52,221 nt of DNA from CAWDMN01 sp963803155 (lineage in GTDB: Bacteria > Acidobacteriota > Terriglobia > Versatilivoradales > Versatilivoraceae). The notes under the pieces are model-generated. The model saw nothing but the letters and a program-made list of their open reading frames with translations. It ran no database searches and was not told the origin of the DNA. The translations under genes and the position numbers were made by a program. Of this stretch, positions 18,501 to 27,535 are shown one piece after another (position 1 is the first letter of the stretch; the number at the start of each line of letters is the position of its first letter). The stretch is taken from positions 1 through 52,221 of the forward strand of contig CAWDMN010000084.1 of assembly GCA_963803155.1 (NCBI GenBank), read 5' to 3'.

Positions 18501-18993
18501 CTTTGAAACCTCCAAACACTTGATGAATTATGGAATGTCTGTGTGTACTAGTGAAAAGAAAAAGAAAATCACAAAGGCTCCAACTTTCTTCATTATATTA
18601 CTTCGTCCCTGAAGTGCAACGGAAAATGAGATTTCGAAATTAACTTTATAGCCGCATTTTTCACGATTTTACCAATCCAATTTCCATCGGATCATATAAT
18701 CCTCTGTTTGATGCTCAACATAATTCAATGTGCGAATTTACTGCATCGCTCCGATGAAATCGGAGGTTTGTGTTCTGAATAAAACGAGAAAAGTCGGTGC
18801 GCCCTTTTTGAGCGACGATTCCCCGTCACCACAAGAATCTCGGTAATGGCAGCGCGGCACCGCTTCAACAATGTAAGGAAGAACGCTCGGCGGAGGCACT
18901 ACAACCGCCAAGCCAAGTTTTAATTCTGCTCTTCGAAAATGAATGCAATTAAAAATGAGAGAAAATGGGTCGCTGCAATTGCCTAACAATGTG

Positions 18994-19098
18994 GGAGGCG
19001 AACTTTGTACGACGACCTCAATGTCGCCGCGCTAGTGAAGGTGGTCACGTGCTTACCTCCCACATTCCGAATATGTTTCCGCCCCCCAAGTGTTAAAG
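18994..19098. repeat. Dispersed ~105-bp repeat, copy A
   Basis: Aligns without gaps over its first ~55 bp, and with one gap after that, to 22955-23058 in the same orientation. Shared blocks include TGTCGCCGC, GTGGTCAC, CCTCC, ATGTTT and GTTAAAG. In this copy AATGTGGGAGG and CCTCCCACATT form an 11-bp inverted repeat. It lies about 200 bp upstream of the 1147-aa gene. The rest of 18501-18993 holds no gene I can support. Confidence 0.7.
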
Positions 19099-19148
19099 AC
19101 CAATCCCTTTTTCTCTCACTTTGATTCCACGTCGTCAGTCTAAGTCAA

Positions 19149-19187
19149 CCGGGAGGGCGAGGCTCCTGCCGAGCCTCGCCCTCCCGG
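19149..19187. repeat. Perfect 17-bp hairpin palindrome
   Basis: The arms CCGGGAGGGCGAGGCTC (19149-19165) and GAGCCTCGCCCTCCCGG (19171-19187) are perfectly complementary around CTGCC. There is no T-tract on either strand, so it is not a classical terminator. It resembles REP-like intergenic palindromes and stands 115 bp before the start of the 1147-aa gene. Confidence 0.85.
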
Positions 19188-19302
19188 CCTAACGCAGGAT
19201 AACGAAGCAGAATTGATGGCACCCTTGAAGATGCAAATGTAAGCTTCAGGCAAAACTTCATGTTAAAATTGGCGTTCTGAATGACTTTGGAAGGAGTGCA
19301 TT

Positions 19303-22300
19303 TTGTCTTTTAATCTCGAAAATTCAAAACGACTATACTCTCTTTGTCAGTTCAAAAAGATAGGTCAGGTTTTCTATATTCTGCTTCTTTTGTGTGGCCT
19401 TTTGCAGGCCCGGCCCGTCAACCTTCCCGCGCTACTTGGAAAGCCCCCTGCATTCTGCGCAACTTATCCTGGACGTATACTAGACCAACTGCGCAAGGAT
19501 GCTGAAATCAAACTGCAATTAGCGCAGAAAAGGGATCGCCGCGAGTCTTTTCTGCCTCCCCCCGCTCTGGCTCGGAATGTGAACGATGTTGCCATTGTTG
19601 AAGATGATGGCACAATCATTTCCCCCGTAAATTATTTCGATCTTTCCGCTCTTGAGATTCGTCTTACCCCGACTGCCGCGGGATATTATGCCATCAGCTC
19701 ACAGGCAAGCTTGATCGACCGTTCCAATCTGGGAACCCGTCTCGCTCTCAACGACGATGACTACAGAGAAATAAAAATCCAAAATGGTTTTCGTTTCCTT
19801 TTTTTCGGGGAATCCTACGACACTCTATTTGTCAATTCGGATGGAAACATCACTTTTCTTGCGGGAGATTCGGCCAGCACGGATCGGGATCTCACCCGCT
19901 TCAACGGCGGGCCACCTCGTCTGGCCGCTTTTTTCGCCGACTTGAATCCTGAAGCGAATGCAATGGGAGGCGTCTATTTTAACCAGTTTCCAGACCGGCT
20001 GCTGATCACCTGGGACCATGTTCGCAAGTATAGCGACAATGGCAGCACTCAGGAGGTGAGCGTACAACTGGCGCTCTTAGCGGATGGCTCCTTCGAGATT
20101 ACCTACGATTCCATTTCCGTGGAAAGCGGCATTGTGGGCTGGACGCCCGGAGGGAACCGGCTGCAGGTCAATTTACTTGATTTAAGCGCATCAAGCAGCA
20201 ATGTGCTGGGCGGGCCTCAAGCGGAGAAATTTTCCGAGATTACCCAAGTGAGCAACACCGCCCTGGCCCAAAAATTCTATGAGACTCATCCTGACATTTT
20301 CGATCAACTAGTGGTTTTTACGAATTTCCCTTACGATCTGGGAAATGCGTTTGCCTACGAATTGAACGTAAAAAACGATATTGAGGGAATCGGGCTGGTG
20401 GAGGCCGTTTCCGGGCATACCTCTTCCGCCCATTTTGACTATTCATCTTATTTTGGAAGCCATGGCCAGTTGCAGAGTTACCTTTCGATGAACCAGCTGG
20501 CAGCTTTCCCTGACAATCCGGACCAGATTTTTTTCGGCACAAATTCCACGATCACAATTCTCGGGCAAGAAGCCGGTCATCGCTGGCTCGCCTATGTGCC
20601 CTTCTTGAACAACGGATCGGTCAGCAAAGAAATTCTCGGACGTGACCAAGACCACTGGAGTTTCTTTTTTAATTCCGAAGCATCCGTGATGGAGGGGAAT
20701 TTGATCCGGGACAACGGGGATGGCAGTTTTACGACTATTGAGTCGACTCGCCGTTACAGCACCCTCGATCAATATTTAATGGGGTTGCGGCCCGCGGACC
20801 AGGTCAATCCATTTTTCCTAGTCACCAACGTGAGCGGGACGCGCCGCAATGCCGCCAGCGCGCCGGCGGAAGGAATAACCTTCCGCGGAAACCGCCTGAA
20901 TTTGTCGGTCAACGACATCATCGCTGCGGCGGGGACTCGTGTCCCATCGGTCGAAGCGGCGCCCAAAGTATTTCGCCAAGCCTTTGTGTTGTTAATTCGA
21001 CAAGGCGCTTCCCTGAACGATTCCGACCTCAACAAAGTTTCCCAAATTAAGACACGATGGGAACAATTCTATACTCAGGCCACGGATGGATTGGGCCTGA
21101 TCGATTCTCGTCTCTACGGCGAGGTTCCAGCCCCGCGCATTCAGAACATGCTCCCGGTTTTTGGATCCACTCTGGGCGGGACCCGCGTGTATTTATCCGG
21201 GGATCAATTTCAAGATGGCGCCCTGGTTTTCTTTGGGGATGCGACGGCACTGGAAGTCAGATTCATCGATGCCCAGCATTTAATCGCCATTACTCCCGCC
21301 ATTGTCGCGGGCACAGCGGGAGTCCGGGTTGTGAATCCCGACGGCCAGGAGGCGCTCTCTTCCACCCTATTCGCTTTCAAAGAACTAGCAACCGCAACCC
21401 TGCAAGCGGGATATTTGTGTATCCCCTTCGCTATCGATACCGCCGAATATCGCTCTAATCTCGGCATAAACAACCTTTCGGATGTTTCCGCCACCGCAAA
21501 AATCTCACTACTGGATATTCATGGGAACTTGGTGAAGCAGGCGCAGGGCATCATTATTCCACCCCGGGACTTTCTTCAAATGAATCATATTCTTCGTATA
21601 TTGGCCGGAGATTCCGCGATGACGGGCCTCGAAGGGACTCTTGCCATTGAAGCGGATCAGGAACTGGAGGCTTTCCTCTCTCAAATTGACAACCGCAACA
21701 ACGATCCGGCTATCCTTGATGGCGTGCGAGAAGGCAGCCCACATCTGATTCTGGAATCAGCTGCCAACGTTGGTTCATTCCGTTCCACGCTGGTGGTCTC
21801 AAATCTCTCCCCTCGAAGCGGGAGGGTCATCCTGCGGGCACTCAGCCGCGCGGATGGGCATCCGGTTGGACAGCCTTTGACTTCTCAGTTTATTGAACCG
21901 AATGGGTATTTGCGCTATGACAATATCCTCGAGACACTGGGCGTGGAAAACGATTATGGTCCCGTCGAAATCATTTCAGGGGATCAACTCGCCCCTTCCG
22001 CCATCTCACTGGTAGTCGATCCATTCACTCATACTAGCGGCTTTTTCACCGCGCGACCGGCCGAGGCTGCTGTAAACGTGCAGTATATCCCGCTCGTAAC
22101 CGGCGGCCCAGAAGGTAGAACCAATCTGGGCTTATATAATCCAAGCCTTGATTCTGCGCTGATCCACCTTTCTTTGGTCGATGCCAAGGGCGAAACAGTC
22201 GCCTTCACTTCTGCGGCCATTTCCTTATCTTCCGGCCAGTCGAATCAGATCAATCAGCTTGTGCCTTATCTTATGAATGATCCTATTGGATCAGTTGCAG

Positions 22301-22746
22301 GCGGGTCTTCCCTGCCCTATTACCTTAAAGTGGCCTCCGATCAGCCAATCCACGCCTACGCTAGTTTCATCCAAAATTCAAACAACGACCCGGCTATTGA
22401 ATCGGGGGTGGCCAGAGGAGGAACCAGGCTGCTTATAAAGTCAGCCGCCAACACCAACTACGTCTCCTCCTTGCGCGTATTAAATCCGAATGATTCCCCT
22501 GTGACCGTGCTACTGACCGCCCGAAGTGGGGATGCCGCTTCCAATCGGAGCATCAACATCTCGGCTCATGGATTTTTTGACACCGATAACGTGCTGGCAT
22601 TTTTGAATTCTCCTTTTGATTTTGGACCGGTGGAGATCCGCACCTTTTCGGGGCGGCCAGTCATTGCCGTTTCGCGCGTGTACAGCAAGTCTGACAATAC
22701 GAGTGGCTTCTTTCAGGCTCAATCCCTGCCGGATTTATATAATTAA
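19303..22746 (+). CDS. Large secreted protein: degenerate metallopeptidase-like domain, TIG domain, tandem beta modules
   Basis: An 1147-aa exported protein with a hydrophobic signal near residues 24-37. Residues about 150-290 resemble a NIDO-type beta domain (FVNSDGNITFLAG, RLAAFFADLNPEAN). Next comes ILGQEAGHRWLAYVPF at 419-434, which looks like a zincin helix with QEAGH (422-426) in place of HExxH, followed by HWSFFFNSEASVMEGN and YSTLDQYLMGLRPADQ. An IPT/TIG domain covers about 609-695. The rest is two tandem ~225-aa repeats (about 698-924 and 925-1143), each with SNLGINNLS/TNLGLYNPS, NNDPAI and SAAN landmarks. The start is a TTG at 19303 with AAGGAG seven bases before it. Similar proteins are common in Acidobacteria; the function is unknown and peptidase activity is doubtful. 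Confidence 0.85.
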   Translation: MSFNLENSKRLYSLCQFKKIGQVFYILLLLCGLLQARPVNLPALLGKPPAFCATYPGRILDQLRKDAEIKLQLAQKRDRRESFLPPPALARNVNDVAIVEDDGTIISPVNYFDLSALEIRLTPTAAGYYAISSQASLIDRSNLGTRLALNDDDYREIKIQNGFRFLFFGESYDTLFVNSDGNITFLAGDSASTDRDLTRFNGGPPRLAAFFADLNPEANAMGGVYFNQFPDRLLITWDHVRKYSDNGSTQEVSVQLALLADGSFEITYDSISVESGIVGWTPGGNRLQVNLLDLSASSSNVLGGPQAEKFSEITQVSNTALAQKFYETHPDIFDQLVVFTNFPYDLGNAFAYELNVKNDIEGIGLVEAVSGHTSSAHFDYSSYFGSHGQLQSYLSMNQLAAFPDNPDQIFFGTNSTITILGQEAGHRWLAYVPFLNNGSVSKEILGRDQDHWSFFFNSEASVMEGNLIRDNGDGSFTTIESTRRYSTLDQYLMGLRPADQVNPFFLVTNVSGTRRNAASAPAEGITFRGNRLNLSVNDIIAAAGTRVPSVEAAPKVFRQAFVLLIRQGASLNDSDLNKVSQIKTRWEQFYTQATDGLGLIDSRLYGEVPAPRIQNMLPVFGSTLGGTRVYLSGDQFQDGALVFFGDATALEVRFIDAQHLIAITPAIVAGTAGVRVVNPDGQEALSSTLFAFKELATATLQAGYLCIPFAIDTAEYRSNLGINNLSDVSATAKISLLDIHGNLVKQAQGIIIPPRDFLQMNHILRILAGDSAMTGLEGTLAIEADQELEAFLSQIDNRNNDPAILDGVREGSPHLILESAANVGSFRSTLVVSNLSPRSGRVILRALSRADGHPVGQPLTSQFIEPNGYLRYDNILETLGVENDYGPVEIISGDQLAPSAISLVVDPFTHTSGFFTARPAEAAVNVQYIPLVTGGPEGRTNLGLYNPSLDSALIHLSLVDAKGETVAFTSAAISLSSGQSNQINQLVPYLMNDPIGSVAGGSSLPYYLKVASDQPIHAYASFIQNSNNDPAIESGVARGGTRLLIKSAANTNYVSSLRVLNPNDSPVTVLLTARSGDAASNRSINISAHGFFDTDNVLAFLNSPFDFGPVEIRTFSGRPVIAVSRVYSKSDNTSGFFQAQSLPDLYN

Positions 22747-22954
22747 TGGGGCATCGGGCTCTCATACGTTGGACTTTGAATTCTCGGCGATTGACAAGCA
22801 TGACAACGCGGTAAAGTCTGATTTCTACTCCCGAGATCCCATGTCAAGTTCGATGTTTCTTGCCTCAGTCAAAACTACAAGATTTATCATGTTTAAGGCT
22901 CGGGTGGTGCGAGCAAAATTAAGAGAGAAGTCAGGCTGCGGACCGCATAAAGTT

Positions 22955-23058
22955 GGCGGCAGACTCCGTTCGGCGACCACACTGTCGCCGCAAGGGTGAC
23001 AGTGGTCACAGGCGTGCCTCCATTTTTCGGAGATGTTTTCTCTTTCCGAGAGTTAAAG
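22955..23058. repeat. Dispersed ~105-bp repeat, copy B
   Basis: The partner of 18994-19098 in the same orientation. Here GACCACACTGTC (22974-22985) and GACAGTGGTC can pair with a two-base bulge, so the unit is a hairpin. It lies about 210 bp after the stop of the 1147-aa gene, so the two copies bracket that gene. Confidence 0.7.
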
Positions 23059-23062
23059 CTGC

Positions 23063-23098
23063 TAGCGCAGACTCGCTGGGAAACGCGGCTCTGCGCTA
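23063..23098. repeat. Hairpin downstream of the FG-GAP gene
   Basis: The arms TAGCGCAGA (23063-23071) and TCTGCGCTA (23090-23098) are perfectly complementary around 18 bases. It lies just beyond the 3' end of the minus-strand FG-GAP gene and between it and the dispersed repeat. It has no T-tract and is possibly a REP-like element. Confidence 0.65.
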
Positions 23099-23113
23099 CG
23101 GTTTATCCGCCCG

Positions 23114-24337
23114 TCACTTCTTTTCCGGCCCCATATTCAGCCAAATGTCCAGCCGGGGAGCATCCGCATGGTAGACTTTATCGAGAAGATCCAGCGTGCC
23201 ATTCCCGTCCAGGTCCGCAATTTTTGATTCGTGGAATTCAATCCCAGTAGAAATGACTTCAGGCCTAAAATGCCCTTTCCCATCGCCCAAGAGGATATAG
23301 GATTTGCAGTTGGGATTCTGACCATTGAGATTCATCTCGGCAACGAAAATATCCAGATACCCGTCGTTGTTGAAATCCACCAATGCCAGGCTGTGCCCAT
23401 TATCGACATCCAGCACTTTGTGAGGCACCCAAGTCCCTTTAACCCATTCATACCAAATCAAGGGTCCTTTGCCATCTCCAACTACGAATACAATTTGTGG
23501 ACGTCCTTCTTTTTTCAGCAAATGCCCAACCGCCGCGCGGGAGAAGGTATAGCCCATATCGACAAAATTGTTTTCAAATTTGTCGTTGCCGATGTACTTG
23601 AACCATTGGCCTCCCGCGACCAAGTCCATGACCCCATCGCCATCCACGTCCCCAACAGCCATCCCCTCATGTTCGTTGATCTGTTTAAAATCGGGCGCCT
23701 CAGCCCGCTGCTCCATCTGGCTGTCGCCGCTGTAAGAATAGATGACGGACATCGGCCATGGTTCAGTGTGCCGGGGATCGGCGGGGATGCGCGCAAAATA
23801 AAGCTTCCGGGAATCCTGGTTCCAGAAAACTAATTCCTGTTTGCCGTCGCCATCAAAATCTCCGCAGATCTGGTCATGCTGTTTAGGTTTGCCGAAATTC
23901 TTGATGAGATGCCGTTTCCAGGGGACTTTCGGATCGAAGTTGGGGCAGGGATTTTCCCACCACCAGACCTCATTGGACATATAGTCTCCACCGGCCACAA
24001 AATCCAAATCGCCATCCCCATCGATATCGACGGCACAACTGCCGGCCTCAATATGCAGAGGCTGGTCGTCAACTACATATTTTTTCCATCCGGTCTTGTT
24101 CCGCTGGTACCAAACGACCGAGGGGGCTTGGGTCCGCTCGGTAACAATGAAATCGTTGATCCCGTCCTTGTCGATGTCAAAGACAACGCAAGAAGTCTGC
24201 TCAGCCCCGTTGTTGGGAGTTTCAATGTCGCCATTCTTGCTGGAGAGATGTTTCCAGAGCACTCCGGTATCCTGTCCCCAAATTGTCAATATCAGCATAA
24301 AAAAACAAAAGAGACCTGCCCAAAACCATTTTTTCAT
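23114..24337 (-). CDS. Secreted FG-GAP/VCBS repeat protein
   Basis: A 407-aa exported protein (signal peptide FWAGLFCFFMLILTIWGQDTG) made of beta-propeller repeats. At least six calcium-loop motifs are visible: DIDKDGINDFIV, DIDGDGDLDFVAGG, DFDGDGKQELVF, DVDGDGVMDLVAGG, DFNNDGYLDIFVA and DLDGNGTLDLLD. Such propellers usually bind ligands or carbohydrate at the cell surface. The ATG at 24337 overlaps the stop of the reductase gene upstream by four bases (ATGA), and AGAGGA lies before it, so the two are translationally coupled. The fold is certain; the ligand is unknown. Confidence 0.88.
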   Translation of the reverse strand: MKKWFWAGLFCFFMLILTIWGQDTGVLWKHLSSKNGDIETPNNGAEQTSCVVFDIDKDGINDFIVTERTQAPSVVWYQRNKTGWKKYVVDDQPLHIEAGSCAVDIDGDGDLDFVAGGDYMSNEVWWWENPCPNFDPKVPWKRHLIKNFGKPKQHDQICGDFDGDGKQELVFWNQDSRKLYFARIPADPRHTEPWPMSVIYSYSGDSQMEQRAEAPDFKQINEHEGMAVGDVDGDGVMDLVAGGQWFKYIGNDKFENNFVDMGYTFSRAAVGHLLKKEGRPQIVFVVGDGKGPLIWYEWVKGTWVPHKVLDVDNGHSLALVDFNNDGYLDIFVAEMNLNGQNPNCKSYILLGDGKGHFRPEVISTGIEFHESKIADLDGNGTLDLLDKVYHADAPRLDIWLNMGPEKK

Positions 24338-25239
24338 CCTGTCCTCTCTTTCGGTTTCCGGACTTCCACCCCCGCCAGTTTTTCATAAAAGTTCAAAATT
24401 GCCGAGTGGTCCTTTTGCCCTTTGCCATCCAGCTGCAAACACTTGAGAATTTCCATCACCTGTGAGGTTAAAAAAAGCGGCACACCGGCATCACGAGCAG
24501 CATCCAGAGCATTGTTCAAGTCCTTCACATGAAGATCAATTTTGAATCCTGGATCGAAATTCCCCTCCATGACCCGCATGGCCTTGGCTTCCAAGACATT
24601 GCTACCGGCTAATCCACCGCGGACTGCGTTGTAAATCAATTCCGGATCGACGCCTGCCTTGGTTCCTAACACCAATGCTTCCGACATGGCGGCAATATTC
24701 AGGGCAACAATAATCTGATTGGCCAGTTTGGCGACATTCCCACTGCCGACGTTGCCAACGCGCACGATTGATTTGCCCATGGCGGCCAATAAAGGCTTGC
24801 ACTCCTCATAAACCGCGGGATCGCCTCCCACCATGATAGATAGAGTCGCATTGATGGCTCCAGGTTCTCCTCCGCTCACGGGGGCATCCAGAAATTTCAC
24901 TTTCTTTTTGGCCAAGGCTTCGCCAACTTCGCGCGAAACAATAGGAGAAATGGAACTCATGTCGAGCACGACAGTCCCTGGGGCAGCGCCTTCAATCACA
25001 CCTTCCAAACCGAGAATGACCGTCTTCACTTCAGGAGAATTCGGAAGCATTGTGACGAGATGAGAACATTTTTGAGCCACGTCAAGGGGACTCACCCCCT
25101 GGTCTGCTCCCAAGGAGATCAATTCCTCCACCGGAGCGCTATTGATGTCATACACCACCAGTGAATACCCAGCCTTTATCAGGTTTTTGGCCATGGGCCT
25201 GCCCATGATTCCCAGTCCAATAAAACCGATTCTTTTCAT
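24334..25239 (-). CDS. garR: 2-hydroxy-3-oxopropionate reductase / beta-hydroxyacid dehydrogenase
   Basis: An NAD(P)-dependent enzyme of the 3-hydroxyisobutyrate dehydrogenase family, 301 aa. The dinucleotide motif GFIGLGIMGRPMAKNL is at residues 5-20, the substrate motif is DAPVSGGEPGA, and the catalytic lysine is in GSGNVAKLANQ near residue 171. Among family members, VSGGEPGAINATLSIMVGGD and KDLNNALDAARDAGVPLFLT are closest to tartronate semialdehyde reductase (GarR/GlxR). The start at 25239 follows GGGAGG. It lies downstream of the split transketolase and is coupled to the FG-GAP gene. Tartronate semialdehyde is the likely substrate, but 3-hydroxyisobutyrate cannot be excluded. Confidence 0.82.
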   Translation of the reverse strand: MKRIGFIGLGIMGRPMAKNLIKAGYSLVVYDINSAPVEELISLGADQGVSPLDVAQKCSHLVTMLPNSPEVKTVILGLEGVIEGAAPGTVVLDMSSISPIVSREVGEALAKKKVKFLDAPVSGGEPGAINATLSIMVGGDPAVYEECKPLLAAMGKSIVRVGNVGSGNVAKLANQIIVALNIAAMSEALVLGTKAGVDPELIYNAVRGGLAGSNVLEAKAMRVMEGNFDPGFKIDLHVKDLNNALDAARDAGVPLFLTSQVMEILKCLQLDGKGQKDHSAILNFYEKLAGVEVRKPKERTG

Positions 25240-25261
25240 ATTATTTATGCCTCCCTTTTAA

Positions 25262-25393
25262 GCGGTCAGCTGTCAGCTATCGGCAGCAAGCTGCCAACCG
25301 GCGCCTGTTTTTGCTAAACGATAAAAAACACAGAGTGAATCCAATGCCTCAGCTGAAAGCTGACAGCCAATCGCTGATTGCTGAAAGCTACTG
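25262..25393. repeat. AGCTGA-type degenerate intergenic repeat, copy 3
   Basis: The runs AGCGGTCAGCTGTCAGCTAT (25261-25280) and TCAGCTGAAAGCTGACAG, then CTGATTGCTGAAAGCTAC, fill most of the gap between the transketolase and reductase genes and touch the transketolase stop. It has the same vocabulary as 6649-6752 and 8030-8060. Several units are inverted relative to each other. Confidence 0.6.
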
Positions 25394-26335
25394 GCCTCTC
25401 ACCGCTCTTTTCGCAGTGTTCACTATTGCGTCGACGGTCAGTCCGTAGACCGCGAGCAATTCCTCCTGGCTCGTCCCTGATATCCCAAACTGGTCTTGTA
25501 TCCCCACAAATTCCAGAGGAATCCTTTGGCGGCGCAAGGCCGAAGCCACCGCGCTTCCCAATCCCCCAATGATGCTGTGTTCTTCAACTGTGACGGCCGC
25601 TTGCATCTCCTGGCATTCCCGGCGGATGCCTTCCGCATCCAAGGGCTTCAAGGTACTGACGCTGACTACGCGGGCTGAAATCCCCGTGATCTGCAAATCT
25701 TCAGCGGCTTTAAGCGTCTTGGTCACCATGATCCCTGTGGAAAAAAAAACCACATCCGAGCCATCCCGCAGACGGCGCACCGGACCGATTTCGAAAGAAT
25801 CGGCCTCATCCAACAGGTCCGGCATATCGTTCCGCCCCAACCGCAGATAGACCGGGCCATGGTGATTTATTATAGCGGGCAGAATTTTCCGGATTTCCAG
25901 CGCATCGCAGGGGGATATCACGGTCATGTTGGGCAGAGCAGTCATGAGCGCCAAATCTTCCACACTCTGGTGAGTCGCACCGTCGCCAAAGTCGGAAAGG
26001 CCGGCGCTGGAACCTACGATCTTGACATTCACGCCCGCGATGCAGATCGATTGGCGAATCTGGTCATAGGCCCGTCCGGCGGCAAAAACCGCAAAGGAGT
26101 GGATAAAAGGAATCTTGCCGCTCAAAGCCAAGCCTGCCGCGGTGGCGGCCATATTCGCCTCGGCAATGCCCATTTCAAAGAACCTTTCGGGAAAGCGGTT
26201 CTGCAAAAGGACTGACATGGTCGATTTGCAGAGATCGGCATCCAGCGCTACAATCGCCGGATTCTCCGCCGCTAGCGACAAGAGAGTTTCGCCGTAAACC
26301 GTCCGGGGATTGGATATTTTTCTGTCTTCACTCAT
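25388..26335 (-). CDS. Transketolase, C-terminal subunit
   Basis: A 315-aa protein equal to the pyrimidine-binding and C-terminal domains of transketolase. It begins TVYGETLLSLAAENPAIVALDADL. It keeps FPERFFEMGIAEANMAATAAGLA, with the catalytic glutamate in GIAE, and the C-terminal VTVEEHSIIGGLGSAVASAL. Together with the next gene it makes the two-chain transketolase common in archaea and some bacteria, moving two-carbon units between sugar phosphates. Its start overlaps the stop of the N-terminal subunit by four bases. The substrate is uncertain: split forms also act in sugar-acid or apiose pathways. Confidence 0.9.
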   Translation of the reverse strand: MSEDRKISNPRTVYGETLLSLAAENPAIVALDADLCKSTMSVLLQNRFPERFFEMGIAEANMAATAAGLALSGKIPFIHSFAVFAAGRAYDQIRQSICIAGVNVKIVGSSAGLSDFGDGATHQSVEDLALMTALPNMTVISPCDALEIRKILPAIINHHGPVYLRLGRNDMPDLLDEADSFEIGPVRRLRDGSDVVFFSTGIMVTKTLKAAEDLQITGISARVVSVSTLKPLDAEGIRRECQEMQAAVTVEEHSIIGGLGSAVASALRRQRIPLEFVGIQDQFGISGTSQEELLAVYGLTVDAIVNTAKRAVRGQ

Positions 26336-27186
26336 GCCGCCCCCTCCAATTCATCTATCCGGTTCTCGAATACTTGCAGCGCGAGATTGTATTGTTCCTG
26401 CGTCATCATTCCATTATGGAAGGCCGGATTATTTTCCGCAAAAGGTACGCCTTTGCCTTTGATGGTGCGGGCAATCAAGATGTGAGGTCGACCCCGTGCA
26501 TGTTGAGCCGAGCGCAAACCTTCCACGATCTGTCTCATGTCATGGCCGTCTATCTCCAGCACATCCCAGCCGAAACCACGCCATTTTTCCGCCATGGGAT
26601 CGGTATCCAAACGATCTTTAATGCGCCCCATGGCCTGCAAGCCGTTCTTGTCAAGAATGGCAATCACATGATCCAGACGCTGAAAAGCCCCGAACATCGC
26701 GGCTTCCCAAACCTGCCCTTCATTGACCTCCCCATCTCCCAAAATGACGTAAAACCAGGAATCCAGACCATCCATCCTGGCAGCCAGCGCCATGCCATTC
26801 GCAATGGACAATCCTTGGCCGAGAGAGCCGGTATTAGCCTCCACGCCGGGAGTCTTGGTTAAATCAGGATGACCCTGCAAAATTGAGCCGATTGTCTTAA
26901 CCCTGTCCAGCTCTTCCAAGGGGAAAAAACCTCGCTCTGCCAATGCCGCATATTGTACGAGAGCAGCATGCCCCTTGCTGAGAAGGAATCGATCTCTGCC
27001 AGGCTTTTTCGGGTCCGCTGGATCGATGTTCAGCTCACTGAAGTACAGGGCAGCCACGATATCGGCGGCGGAACAACTGCCGCCGATATGGCCAGTCTTC
27101 CCCACTCCCACCATGCGGATTATATGACGCCGCAGAATTGCCGCTTTGATTTCAAGCTTCCGGATTAATTCAGGATCAATGCTCAT
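26332..27186 (-). CDS. Transketolase, N-terminal subunit
   Basis: A 284-aa thiamine-diphosphate-binding subunit. The ThDP motif is ILGDGEVNEGQVWEAAMFGA, and substrate and cofactor histidines occur in GKTGHIGGSCSAADIVAALY, SKGHAALVQYAAL and QGHPD. It ends where the catalytic glutamate domain would begin, and that domain is supplied by the coupled downstream gene. The start at 27186 (MSIDPELIRKLEIKAAILRR) is preceded by AAGGGACACC, a moderate ribosome-binding site. It is first of a probable four-gene transcript: transketolase N, transketolase C, garR, FG-GAP. Confidence 0.9.
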   Translation of the reverse strand: MSIDPELIRKLEIKAAILRRHIIRMVGVGKTGHIGGSCSAADIVAALYFSELNIDPADPKKPGRDRFLLSKGHAALVQYAALAERGFFPLEELDRVKTIGSILQGHPDLTKTPGVEANTGSLGQGLSIANGMALAARMDGLDSWFYVILGDGEVNEGQVWEAAMFGAFQRLDHVIAILDKNGLQAMGRIKDRLDTDPMAEKWRGFGWDVLEIDGHDMRQIVEGLRSAQHARGRPHILIARTIKGKGVPFAENNPAFHNGMMTQEQYNLALQVFENRIDELEGAA

Positions 27187-27434
27187 AAGGTGTCCCTTTT
27201 TTCAATCTTAATCTAGGTGTGCCCGATAGTTGGGATCAAATGGGAAAGTGCATAATGATTAAAGCGCGCTCCCTCACGAGAGAAAAAAAATTAACCATAG
27301 AGGGCACTGAGAAATATGAGGAGAGGGAAAATTCATTAATCCGATTCATGTCAAAATCAGGTAAGGTTGACAACCTCCAATTTTCCTCAAAAATCTTGCT
27401 CTATGCACCCCCGTGACCTCAGTGGTTAATTTCG

Positions 27435-27478
27435 TGTCCCTAAGTCATAAATGGGAACGATTAAGAAACTTAGGGACA
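27435..27478. repeat. Inverted repeat downstream of the GH67-N protein gene
   Basis: The perfect 10-bp arms TGTCCCTAAG (27435-27444) and CTTAGGGACA (27469-27478) are separated by 24 bases. It lies 57 bp past the stop of the minus-strand gene ending at 27536, so it could stabilise or end that transcript. No T-tract is present. The rest of 27187-27535 shows no gene. Confidence 0.6.
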
Positions 27479-27535
27479 AAAGTGAGCAATTCATGAACTA
27501 AATTCTAATAATGGCCGGTATTTCATTTGCAGTTT

